NCBI RefSeq assembly: GCF_039536745.1
Contig: NZ_BAAAZE010000008.1
Coordinates: forward strand, 124,001 to 188,000
DNA: 64,000 nucleotides
Direction: 5' to 3'
Source of the DNA: Actimicrobium antarcticum
GTDB lineage: Bacteria > Pseudomonadota > Gammaproteobacteria > Burkholderiales > Burkholderiaceae_D
Shown: positions 18,504 to 29,182 of the stretch, piece by piece
Numbering within the stretch: the first letter of the stretch is position 1
Layout: each line of letters starts with the position of its first letter
Translations under genes and position numbers: made by a program
The notes under the pieces: model-generated
The model's input: the letters and a program-made list of their open reading frames with translations, nothing else
The model's database searches: none
Told to the model about the DNA's origin: nothing

Positions 18504-18794
18504 TCAGTATCCGAGTTCACGCTGATGCCGAATCGCTAGAATCACAGCATTTTCACCATCGAAGTGGTACAGCACCACGTAGCCACTGTCCCCAAATCCA
18601 ATCAACCACTCGCGAAATTCCGTCTCCATGTCTTCCGCTGGTCGGCCAATGCCGGGCTGCCTGGCAATGACATTCATTCCTTCGCGAATAGCCCTTACCG
18701 CACGCCTGGCGGCATCACCATTTTTTTCGGAAAGAAATTTATAGAGTCGCTGTAAATCCAGCAGCGACGCTGGTGACCAGATCAGACGTGGCAT
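18504..18794 (-). CDS. ParE/RelE-superfamily toxin
   Basis: Small protein of 96 residues with the ParE-like fold signature: an N-terminal strand and helices (MPRLIWSPASLLDLQRLYKFL), the RQPGIGRPAEDMETEFREWLIGFGDSGYVVLYHF strand region and a final VILAIRHQRELGY. ParE-type toxins act on DNA gyrase, RelE types on ribosome-bound mRNA; the sequence fits ParE better. It starts 13 bases inside the antitoxin gene, as expected for a translationally coupled antitoxin-toxin pair. Confidence 0.88.
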   Translation of the reverse strand: MPRLIWSPASLLDLQRLYKFLSEKNGDAARRAVRAIREGMNVIARQPGIGRPAEDMETEFREWLIGFGDSGYVVLYHFDGENAVILAIRHQRELGY

Positions 18795-19072
18795 ATCGGT
18801 GGCTCTGCATCCTGACCCGCTTCCAGTTTAGCCATCCAGGCGTCTGCTTCCTCGTGGGTTACATGCAAGCCATTTTCTTGATAGTTACTCCAGGCATGGT
18901 GTGCATCCTGCCGCATCAGTTCCCGCTTTTCTTCCCGACCGACATATTGGCGGATCGCTTCAAGGATCATCCAGTGGGAGCTACGATTACGCGCATCGGC
19001 AAGGCGTTTCACCCGTTCCTTGGTTTCTGCATCAATCTTTACGGTCGTGGGTCGTAGTGTTGCTGCTGACAT
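18782..19072 (-). CDS. Ribbon-helix-helix antitoxin
   Basis: Antitoxin of 96 residues. The N-terminal RHH domain (about 1-50; TVKIDAETKERVKRLADARNRSSHWMILEAI) should bind DNA as a dimer. The C-terminal part (about 55-96; HHAWSNYQENGLHVTHEEADAWMAKLEAG) is the flexible toxin-wrapping segment typical of ParD/RelB-like antitoxins. The start is fixed by AAGGGAG seven bases upstream; the longer frame above it has no ribosome site. The gene precedes and overlaps the toxin gene, so both should be autorepressed through the repeats at 19091-19117. Confidence 0.88.
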   Translation of the reverse strand: MSAATLRPTTVKIDAETKERVKRLADARNRSSHWMILEAIRQYVGREEKRELMRQDAHHAWSNYQENGLHVTHEEADAWMAKLEAGQDAEPPICHV

Positions 19073-19090
19073 GGTGACTCCCTTAAAGTG

Positions 19091-19117
19091 ATACTTGTAA
19101 GTACTTGATAATACTTC
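19091..19117 (-). promoter_or_regulatory. Three 10-bp-spaced direct repeats, likely antitoxin operator
   Basis: TACTT occurs at 19092, 19102 and 19112, exactly ten bases apart (TACTTGTAAG, TACTTGATAA, TACTTCATCC). RHH repressors bind half-sites on one face of the helix about one turn apart, so this phasing, 20-45 bases upstream of the antitoxin start, fits an autoregulatory operator. Confidence 0.6.
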
Positions 19118-19447
19118 ATCCAATGCGTCGGAACGCGACAGCTTGGTCATTCCGTGGCCAGGAGCGAGCCCGTCATCGGCAACGCCCGCTCGAGATCGTT
19201 CACCGTGGAAGCGAATCGATATGGCCGCAATAGATGCATCGCGCAGGTTCTCCCGAACTGAAGCAAGTCCTGCCACTCTGACTGGCGCATGAATGATATG
19301 AGTACATCACTAGTCAGATATTGACGCAGCATAGTAAGCCGGTAGGTGAAGCATCACATCCTCCGGCAAGCGCCTTCCAGGTGGAACTGCCACCTGCCGC
19401 CACACCGCGTAAAATGGCGTTCGATCTTCCGCCGCCCAAAGCCCCCC
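19118..19447. other. Intergenic stretch without a recognisable gene
   Basis: About 330 bases between the toxin-antitoxin operator and the radical SAM gene. Minus-strand open frames exist (for example 19147-19332) but none has a ribosome site, recognisable similarity or a plausible context. I see nothing else supportable here; it may be decayed sequence brought in with the toxin-antitoxin pair. Confidence 0.4.
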
Positions 19448-20953
19448 ATGACCATCCTGCTCGCCACGCTCAATGCCCGCTACGCCCACGCCTCGCTCGG
19501 CCTGCGCTGTTTGCTGGCCAACATGGGAGCTCTGACAGCGCAGACCGAATTGCGCGAATTCGTCATCGGCACGCGCAGTACCGACATCGTTGAAAAACTG
19601 CTGGCGTCGAATCCGCGCATCATCGGCTTCGGTGTCTACATCTGGAATGTCGACGAAACTACCCGTGTCGTCGCATTGCTCAAACGCCTCGCGCCACAAG
19701 TAAAGATCATCCTCGGCGGTCCGGAGGTGTCGTACGAATCAGCCGGGCAGCCCATCGTGCAACTTGCCGATTACCTGATTACCGGCTGGGGCGACGTGAC
19801 CTTTCCGCTGCTGTGCGAGCAGATCCTCAATGGCCCGCAACCGCTGATGAAAGTCCATGCCGGCGTGCAGGCGCCACTGGCCGAGTTGCCGATGCCGTAT
19901 GACCTGTACACCGCCGAAGACATCGCCCATCGCACGCTGTATGTCGAAGCTTCGCGGGGCTGTCCGTTCAAGTGCGAGTTCTGCCTGTCGGCGCTCGACA
20001 AAACTGCCTGGCCGTTTGCGCTCGATGGCTTTATCGAAGAGCTGGAAAAGCTGCATGCGCGCGGTGCGCGACTGTTCAAGTTCGTTGATCGCACCTTCAA
20101 CCTGAACATAAAGTCCAGCCTGAAGATCATGCAGTTCTTCCTCGACAAGCTGGCCGCCCATCCGGATGATCCGGTCTATGCCCACTTCGAAGTCGTGCCC
20201 GATCATTTGCCGGATGCGCTCAAGGCCGGCATCATGCAATTCCCGCCGGGTACGCTGCAGTTCGAGATCGGTATCCAGAGTTTCAATCCGGAGGTTCAGG
20301 CGCTGGTGAGCCGCAAGCAGGACAATGCCAAGGCCGCAGAAAACATCCGTTGGCTGTGCGAACACTCGCACGCGCATTTGCATGTCGACCTGATCGCCGG
20401 CTTGCCGGGTGAGGATATCGCCAGCTTTGCACGCGGATTCGACCGGCTGGTGGCATTGCAACCGCATGAAATCCAGTTCGGTATCCTGAAACGTCTGCGC
20501 GGCACGCCGATCATCCGCCACACCGACGAGTACGGTCTGATTTTCGATCCGGCGCCGCCCTACACCATCCTCGCGACCGACCGTATCAGCTTTGCCGACA
20601 TGCAGCGGCTGGTGCGCTTCGCGCGTTTCTGGGACATGATCGCTAACTCGGGACGCTTCGCCAACAGCTTGCCGGTGCTGCTGGGCGATGCGCCGTTCGA
20701 CCACTTCATGCAGCTCTCCGACTGGCTGTTTGCGCGTACCGATGCGACGCACCGGATCGCGCTGGAGCGTCTTGCCGTGCTGGTCGGACAGTGGCTGGCC
20801 GAACGTGGCATGGATGCCGATGCGGCGAAAGCGCTGGTCGCCAGCGACTATGCCGGCAAGGTGAATTTACCGCGCAGCGGCGCGCGCGTGAAAACCGAAG
20901 CGGTCGCCGAAAAGAGCTTGCCGCAACGCCAGGCACGACACATGGCAGCGTAG
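19448..20953 (+). CDS. B12-binding radical SAM protein with DUF4080-type C-terminus
   Basis: Protein of 501 residues. The N-terminal Rossmann-like cobalamin-binding domain (about 1-135) starts MTILLATLNARYAHASLGLR and includes IIGFGVYIWN and KIILGGPEVSYE. The radical SAM core (about 165-360) has the 4Fe-4S motif CPFKCEFC and later HVDLIAGLPGED. The C-terminal third matches the DUF4080-like part of this family. The product of the reaction is unknown; related proteins are often called Mg-protoporphyrin cyclase-like or methyltransferases without proof. The start at ATG 19448 is where similarity begins; the upstream 34 codons are out of the family alignment. A glutamine amidotransferase follows 77 bases downstream. 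Confidence 0.88.
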   Translation: MTILLATLNARYAHASLGLRCLLANMGALTAQTELREFVIGTRSTDIVEKLLASNPRIIGFGVYIWNVDETTRVVALLKRLAPQVKIILGGPEVSYESAGQPIVQLADYLITGWGDVTFPLLCEQILNGPQPLMKVHAGVQAPLAELPMPYDLYTAEDIAHRTLYVEASRGCPFKCEFCLSALDKTAWPFALDGFIEELEKLHARGARLFKFVDRTFNLNIKSSLKIMQFFLDKLAAHPDDPVYAHFEVVPDHLPDALKAGIMQFPPGTLQFEIGIQSFNPEVQALVSRKQDNAKAAENIRWLCEHSHAHLHVDLIAGLPGEDIASFARGFDRLVALQPHEIQFGILKRLRGTPIIRHTDEYGLIFDPAPPYTILATDRISFADMQRLVRFARFWDMIANSGRFANSLPVLLGDAPFDHFMQLSDWLFARTDATHRIALERLAVLVGQWLAERGMDADAAKALVASDYAGKVNLPRSGARVKTEAVAEKSLPQRQARHMAA

Positions 20954-21030
20954 AACGATCAGTGCGGAGAGGGCGGTGGCGCTCGTGATACCGTTGCCTC
21001 CCGTCGCCCTTGCCTACAGCCAAAGTCCCC

Positions 21031-21795
21031 ATGTGCCAACTCCTCGCAATGAACTGCAACGTCCCGACCGATATCGTGTTCAGCTTCACGGGTTTTGCCA
21101 CGCGTGGCGGTGGCACTGACGAGCACAACGACGGTTGGGGAATTGCTTTTTTCGAAGGACGCGGCGTGCGCCATTTTGTCGATTACCAGGCCGCCGTGGC
21201 GTCACCGATCGCCGACCTGATCAAGCGTTGCCCGATCAAATCGACCAACGTCATCGCGCATATTCGCAAGGCCACGCAGGGCAGCATCGCCCTCGAAAAC
21301 TGCCATCCGTTCGTGCGGGAATTATGGGGACGCTACTGGGTCTTCGCACACAATGGCGACCTGAAAAATTTCGCGCCGGTACTCGACGGAGCCTTCCGGC
21401 CAGTCGGCAGCACCGACAGCGAGCAGGCGTTTTGCTATGTGCTGCAGCAATTGCAGCGTCGCTTCGGCGACCAGTTGCCGGCGCTGCCGGCGTTGCGCAG
21501 CGCGCTTGCCGAGCTCACCAGCGAGATCGCCACCCACGGCACCTTCAACATGATGCTGTCACATGGCGGGGCGCTCTTTGCGCATTGCTCGACAAATTTG
21601 CACTACATCATTCGCCAATATCCGTTCGCCCAGGCGCAGCTGTCGGACAACGATGTCAGCGTCGATTTTTCGCAGGTCACGACACCGAACGACCGGGTCG
21701 CGATTATCGTCACCGAACCGCTGACGACAAATGAACACTGGACCCGCTTTGCCGCCGGCGAACTGAAAGTGTTCGTCGACGGCGCACCGGTCTGA
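21031..21795 (+). CDS. Class II glutamine amidotransferase (YafJ-like)
   Basis: Ntn-type amidohydrolase of 254 residues. Cys2 immediately follows the initiator Met (MCQLLAMN), as required for an N-terminal nucleophile after Met removal; this settles the start, seven codons inside the longer frame. Other family blocks: FATRGGGTDEHNDGWGIAFF, NVIAHIRKATQGSIALENCHPF and WVFAHNGDL. It should release ammonia from glutamine, but no synthetase domain is attached, so the acceptor is unknown. It may form an operon with the radical SAM gene upstream; a clear terminator follows. Confidence 0.88.
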   Translation: MCQLLAMNCNVPTDIVFSFTGFATRGGGTDEHNDGWGIAFFEGRGVRHFVDYQAAVASPIADLIKRCPIKSTNVIAHIRKATQGSIALENCHPFVRELWGRYWVFAHNGDLKNFAPVLDGAFRPVGSTDSEQAFCYVLQQLQRRFGDQLPALPALRSALAELTSEIATHGTFNMMLSHGGALFAHCSTNLHYIIRQYPFAQAQLSDNDVSVDFSQVTTPNDRVAIIVTEPLTTNEHWTRFAAGELKVFVDGAPV

Positions 21796-21807
21796 CCGGG
21801 GATTAGG

Positions 21808-21827
21808 AGCCCGCAAGGCGGGCTTTT
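21808..21827 (+). terminator. Intrinsic terminator after the amidotransferase gene
   Basis: AGCCCGC-aag-GCGGGCT (21808-21824) followed by TTTT, starting 12 bases after the stop codon. Confidence 0.85.
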
Positions 21828-21859
21828 GGCTGCAAATTTCACCACGGACACCACCGACT

Positions 21860-22105
21860 GTAGGTCAGATTTACCATGAAAACTACCAACTGTGGGCTGC
21901 AAAGCCCAACATGCGTCAAGTTCCCTATGGGGTCGGCGGTATCGAAAGCCATTTTTACACCGTTGTGCAGCACCTGACCTGATGCTTCCGGGTAGTAACA
22001 AGGTCAGCTACCGACGAACGTACAACGATCTGACAGGAAGCTTGACGCATGTTGGGCTTTGCAGCCCACGATTCGGCAACGTAAGCGACGTTTTGCCTGC
22101 AGCTC
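21860..22105. repeat. MITE-like dispersed repeat, copy A
   Basis: The core, 21893-22069, is bounded by inverted copies of TGGGCTGCAAAGCCCAACAT plus GCGTCAA (right end reads TTGACGCATGTTGGGCTTTG). The reverse complement of this core aligns along its whole length with the copy at about 40553-40733, including the interior (for example the blocks GCTACCGACGA and ACAGGAAGCTTGACGCAT), and the flanks outside the terminal repeats also match (CATGGT.AAAT..  on one side, CAAA/GCAAAAC.TCG on the other). It fills nearly all of the gap between the amidotransferase gene and metH. There is no coding capacity. Confidence 0.7.
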
Positions 22106-22177
22106 AATCTTCCGGCGGTCGATTTTTTTTCCGCCCAAATCACATCGTGTAAGAGCTGCCGAGGTTTAGGGCCACAA

Positions 22178-25936
<3,759 letters not shown>

Positions 25937-25971
25937 GGTGTGCTCAAAAGAAGGTGGTCTGAAAATGCAAA

Positions 25972-25997
25972 ACCCGGCTTGCAAAGCGGAGCCGGGT
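25972..25997 (-). terminator. Terminator-like hairpin in the metH leader (possible attenuator)
   Basis: On the minus strand ACCCGGCT (25990-25997) pairs with AGCCGGGT (25972-25979) around a 10-base loop and is followed by TTTGCATTTT. It ends about 35 bases before the metH start and lies downstream of a separate terminator (26139-26167), so it is not needed to end fmt. A perfect TATAAT (minus strand, 26105-26110) would give metH a leader of about 160 bases containing this hairpin and smaller ones (CCGCTAAAGCGG; ATGCC-tgat-GGCAT). I could not match it to the cobalamin, SAM-II or SAH riboswitch consensus. Confidence 0.5.
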
Positions 25998-26104
25998 GTT
26001 TTCAGGGCCGCTTTAGCGGAATTTATTTAGGGTCATGCCATCAGGCATCGACGCTGGCGCCCGCAAGCTGGGTTTGACTTTATGGATCAAATCGGCGCTG
26101 GAAA

Positions 26105-26110
26105 ATTATA
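26105..26110 (-). promoter_or_regulatory. Candidate metH -10 box
   Basis: Minus strand TATAAT, exact consensus, about 170 bases upstream of the metH start. The -35 region about 17 bases upstream is weak, so an activator such as MetR might be involved; that is inference. Confidence 0.4.
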
Positions 26111-26138
26111 CGTCAAAGCGCGTGTCTTCTCTTCAGGA

Positions 26139-26203
26139 CAAAAAAAAGCCCGCAATCAGGGCGGGCTTAAATCCATATCAAAAGGAGGAGACATGGAGGA
26201 GAC
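26139..26203 (-). ncRNA. Candidate small RNA with repeated anti-Shine-Dalgarno motifs
   Basis: A transcript of about 65 nt is predicted on the minus strand. It begins near 26203 and ends at an intrinsic terminator (stem AGCCCGC at 26161-26167 with GCGGGCT at 26147-26153, then eight T). Its 5' part has two CTCCTCC blocks (26195-26201 and 26184-26190); the second continues as CCTCCTTTT, identical over CCTCCTTT to the 3' tail of 16S rRNA. A promoter sits directly upstream. It could pair with Shine-Dalgarno sequences of many mRNAs. It resembles what I recall of the Rfam family called Betaproteobacteria toxic small RNA; I could not check this. It also serves as the terminator downstream of fmt. 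Confidence 0.6.
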
Positions 26204-26209
26204 GAGCAA

Positions 26210-26239
26210 AGTATAGAAGCGGGCCAACGCGCGTGCCAA
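26210..26239 (-). promoter_or_regulatory. Sigma-70-type promoter of the small RNA
   Basis: Minus strand TTGGCA (26234-26239), 18-bp spacer, TATACT (26210-26215), placing the start of transcription near 26203. It lies about 65 bases beyond the fmt stop codon, so the RNA need not be processed from the fmt mRNA. Confidence 0.6.
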
Positions 26240-26302
26240 TTTTGATTGGCCATATGAGTTATCGCTTTTGTGAATACCATTTTGCACTGTCATTTTTATC
26301 CA

Positions 26303-27280
26303 TCACGTAGTCCCGGTGTCTCTGGTCAGGGCACGCGTGCCAACGGTCAGCGGGAAGCCCTTCAGGAATTCGCTTGCCGGCAAGCGTTTGCCACCGGGCT
26401 TTTGCAACTCGATCAATCGCAAGGCACCGGTACCGCAGGCAACGACTAGTCCGAGCTCGACATCGGCGGCAATGATCTCTCCGGGTACGGACGCTGCCGA
26501 CCGCGCGACGGCTTCTGCTTGCCAGATCTTGATCGCCGCGCCGTGCAAATTGGCCGATGCTGCCGGCGCTGGATTGAACGCGCGGATCTTGCGTGCCAAC
26601 ACCTCGGCCGGTTGCAGGAAGTCCAGTGCGGCTTCTTCCTTGCTGATTTTGGCGGCGTAATTGGTGCCAGCTTCGGGCTGCGGTGTGGCGGACAGCGGTC
26701 CCTGTTCGCGCTGGCGCAATGCGGTCACGATCATCTGCCCGCCCAGTTGCGCCAGCCGATCGTGCAGGCTCCCGGTCGTATCGCTGGCTGCGATCGGCAA
26801 GCTCTCGACCAGCAGCATGGGGCCGGTATCGAGGCCTTGCTCCATTTGCATGATGGTGATGCCGGTAGCGGGATCGCCTGCTTCGATGGCGCGATGGATC
26901 GGCGCGGCGCCGCGCCAGCGTGGCAACAGCGACGCATGAATATTCAGGCAACCCAGCCGCGGGATGGCCAGCACCGACGGTGGCAGGATCAATCCGTAGG
27001 CAGCGACGACCATCACGTCATGCGGTGTGGTCCGCAACAACGCATCGGCCTCGCGTGCCACGTCCGGGTATTTGCCATCGAGCCGCAACGACACGGGTTG
27101 CGCCACCGGGATATTGTGCGCCAGGGCAAACTGCTTGACCGCCGATGCATGCAGCTGCATCCCGCGCCCTGCCGGGCGATCGGGTTGGGTCAGTACCAGC
27201 ACGATCTCGATACCGGCGGCGTGGATGGCAGCGAGCGCCACGGCAGCGAACTCCGGCGTTCCGGCAAAGATGATTTTCAT
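26303..27280 (-). CDS. fmt: Methionyl-tRNA formyltransferase
   Basis: Transfers a formyl group from 10-formyl-THF to initiator Met-tRNA; 325 residues, standard. The N-terminal Rossmann domain starts MKIIFAGTPEFAAVALAA. The catalytic region has LNIHASLLPRWRGAAPIHRA (active-site Asn and His) and ITIMQMEQGLDTGPML (Asp). The C-terminal OB-like tRNA-binding domain covers about 205-325. It is 49 bases downstream of def on the same strand, the usual def-fmt pair; initiator-formylation and deformylation are thus cotranscribed. Transcription should end at the terminator that also ends the small RNA. Confidence 0.97.
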   Translation of the reverse strand: MKIIFAGTPEFAAVALAAIHAAGIEIVLVLTQPDRPAGRGMQLHASAVKQFALAHNIPVAQPVSLRLDGKYPDVAREADALLRTTPHDVMVVAAYGLILPPSVLAIPRLGCLNIHASLLPRWRGAAPIHRAIEAGDPATGITIMQMEQGLDTGPMLLVESLPIAASDTTGSLHDRLAQLGGQMIVTALRQREQGPLSATPQPEAGTNYAAKISKEEAALDFLQPAEVLARKIRAFNPAPAASANLHGAAIKIWQAEAVARSAASVPGEIIAADVELGLVVACGTGALRLIELQKPGGKRLPASEFLKGFPLTVGTRALTRDTGTT

Positions 27281-27329
27281 GGGCGCCCGGGTGGTGTGTT
27301 CAGTAAGAGGGATGCAATGAGAGCGGCGG

Positions 27330-27863
27330 TCAGCTCTGGCTACTGCGCTTTTTGTCGCGATTGATTTCGCGCTCTTCCTTCAGCATTTTCGCCTTGATCC
27401 GGTTGCGCTTGAGCGGCGACAGATATTCAACGAACACTTTGCCTTTCAGGTGATCCATCTCGTGCTGAATGCACACAGCCAGCAGGCCGTCGGCGGATGT
27501 GTCGAAGGAGTTGCCCTCGATATCCAGAGCGCGTACCGTGATGCGTGCGTGACGCTCGACACCGTCATAGACGCCGGGCACCGACAGGCAACCTTCATCG
27601 TAGAGTTGCATCTCGGGACTTGCCTTGATGATTTCAGGATTGATGAATACTTGCAGACCAGATTGGTTTTCCGAAATGTCGACAATGATCAGCTGTTCAT
27701 GCACGTCGACCTGCGACGCTGCCAGCCCGACGCCGGGTGCGTCGTACATGGTCTCGGCCATATCGGCGACGAGTTTTGCCAGACGGGCATCGAAGACCGT
27801 CAAGGGCTTGGCGATCTTGTGCAGGCGCGGATCGGGGTATCGCAATATATTCAGTAATGGCAT
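27330..27863 (-). CDS. def: Peptide deformylase
   Basis: Metallo-hydrolase removing the N-formyl group from nascent proteins; 177 residues. All three family motifs are present: GVGLAASQ, EGCLSVPG and the metal-binding QHEMDHLKG. The Lys/Arg-rich C-terminus (KAKMLKEEREINRDKKR) is typical of proteobacterial enzymes and helps ribosome binding. The start MPLLNILRYPDPRL matches the family beginning; a Met six codons earlier also exists and cannot be excluded. It is divergent from the lysM gene, with about 170 bases between. Confidence 0.96.
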   Translation of the reverse strand: MPLLNILRYPDPRLHKIAKPLTVFDARLAKLVADMAETMYDAPGVGLAASQVDVHEQLIIVDISENQSGLQVFINPEIIKASPEMQLYDEGCLSVPGVYDGVERHARITVRALDIEGNSFDTSADGLLAVCIQHEMDHLKGKVFVEYLSPLKRNRIKAKMLKEEREINRDKKRSSQS

Positions 27864-28035
27864 ACGGCTTTTGCGCAACAAGGCGCGTGATGTTGAACGT
27901 AGTTTTTCTTGCTAGTTCAAGGATTTGTGGGCAGACTTTGATTCAATTTGGCAAGATTTGTCACGTACTTTGATGCGTGTGCACCCTGCCGTGGCGATAT
28001 TGTGAAGTCATTTCGCTACTCTCACCGGACCGACC

Positions 28036-29121
28036 ATGAAAAAGTTTAGCACAGCCGCCCTTTGCCTCGCCTTTGCGACAGCTGCATTTTCCCTGACCGT
28101 CAGTAGTCATGCGCAAGCGGCATCCGCCCGTTGCGAATTCCTTGCCAATGCGCCTGACAGTCATCTTGTCGTCCGTGGCGACACACTCTGGGATATCTCC
28201 GGAAAATTTCTCCAGCATCCCTGGTGCTGGCCGCAGGTATGGGACATGAACCGCGACCAGATTCGCAATCCGCACTGGATATATCCCGGACAGACAGTGT
28301 ATTTTGACCGCATCAATCGCCGCCTGCGGCTCGGCAGCCCGAGCGGTAGTCCAGGTGATACGCCGACGATACGGGTCTCGCCGGGCATGCGCATCCAGGG
28401 CCTCGGCAATGCCGCCATTCCGGCCATCCCCTCGAATGTGATCGAGCCTTTCCTGTCACAACCGCTGATCATCGAAGAAAACGAATTGCAAGGCACGCCG
28501 CGCATCGTCGCTGCGCAGGAAGGGCATGTCTTCCTGGGCAAAAATGACAAGGCCTATGTGCGTGGCGATCTCAAGGATGACACCGCATTTCAGGTGTTTC
28601 GCCCGGGCCTGCCGCTGAAAGATCCCGAAACCAAACAGATCATTGGCTACGAAGCGGTTTATCTGGGCAACGTCAAACTGGTTCAGGCCGACAAATCCGG
28701 CGGTGCCAGCGCGCACGTGTTCAACGTCGTCTCGACCAAGCAAGAAATGGGTGTGGGTGACCGGTTGCTGCCGGTGCCGCCAACACCGATCCTGAACTAC
28801 GTGCCGCATCCGCCAGAGCAACCGGTCGACGCCCGCATCGTCTCGATTTATGGTGGCGTCACCCATGCGGGACAGAACCAGCTTGTTACCATCAATCGCG
28901 GCAAGAGGGATGGCATCGATATCGGTACCGTGTTGCAGTTAAGCCGCTTCGGTGAAACCATCATCGACAAGACCGACGGCAAGAAGGAAAAGATCAAGCT
29001 GCCCGATACCGAATATGGCACGGTGTTTGTATTCCGCGTCTTTAACGGTATTTCGTACGCGCTGGTCATGCAGGTCAGTGACTCGGTACAAATCGGAGAC
29101 GTGGCCAAATCACCGGAGTAA
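28036..29121 (+). CDS. LysM-domain periplasmic/envelope protein
   Basis: Secreted protein of 361 residues with signal peptide MKKFSTAALCLAFATAAFSL cut after SSHAQA. A LysM peptidoglycan-binding domain lies at about 40-95 (LVVRGDTLWDISGKFLQHPW, NPHWIYPGQTVYF). The remaining 260 residues form conserved strand-rich segments without a catalytic motif that I recognise (ARIVSIYGGVTHAGQNQLVTINRG). This protein is habitually encoded next to dprA in betaproteobacteria. It presumably sits on peptidoglycan; a link to competence is suggested only by position. Confidence 0.88.
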   Translation: MKKFSTAALCLAFATAAFSLTVSSHAQAASARCEFLANAPDSHLVVRGDTLWDISGKFLQHPWCWPQVWDMNRDQIRNPHWIYPGQTVYFDRINRRLRLGSPSGSPGDTPTIRVSPGMRIQGLGNAAIPAIPSNVIEPFLSQPLIIEENELQGTPRIVAAQEGHVFLGKNDKAYVRGDLKDDTAFQVFRPGLPLKDPETKQIIGYEAVYLGNVKLVQADKSGGASAHVFNVVSTKQEMGVGDRLLPVPPTPILNYVPHPPEQPVDARIVSIYGGVTHAGQNQLVTINRGKRDGIDIGTVLQLSRFGETIIDKTDGKKEKIKLPDTEYGTVFVFRVFNGISYALVMQVSDSVQIGDVAKSPE

Positions 29122-29182
29122 TTCCCTGTCACTGCCCGTCGATACCATTACATCCACCAGGTCTGTCGACGCTACTGCTGAC

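Noticed and set aside
19147..19332. 61-codon minus-strand frame upstream of the antitoxin operator
   Set aside because: No ribosome site, no recognisable similarity, overlaps other equally open frames.
25937..26110. Cobalamin, SAM-II or SAH riboswitch in the metH leader
   Set aside because: I looked for the B12 box and for the conserved SAM-II and SAH core sequences and did not find a convincing match; only generic hairpins remain.
26193..26216. Seven-codon plus-strand frame (MEETSKV) with an ideal AAAGGAGG site
   Set aside because: The ribosome-site look is the complement of the anti-Shine-Dalgarno blocks of the minus-strand RNA; the promoter and terminator signals are also on the minus strand.
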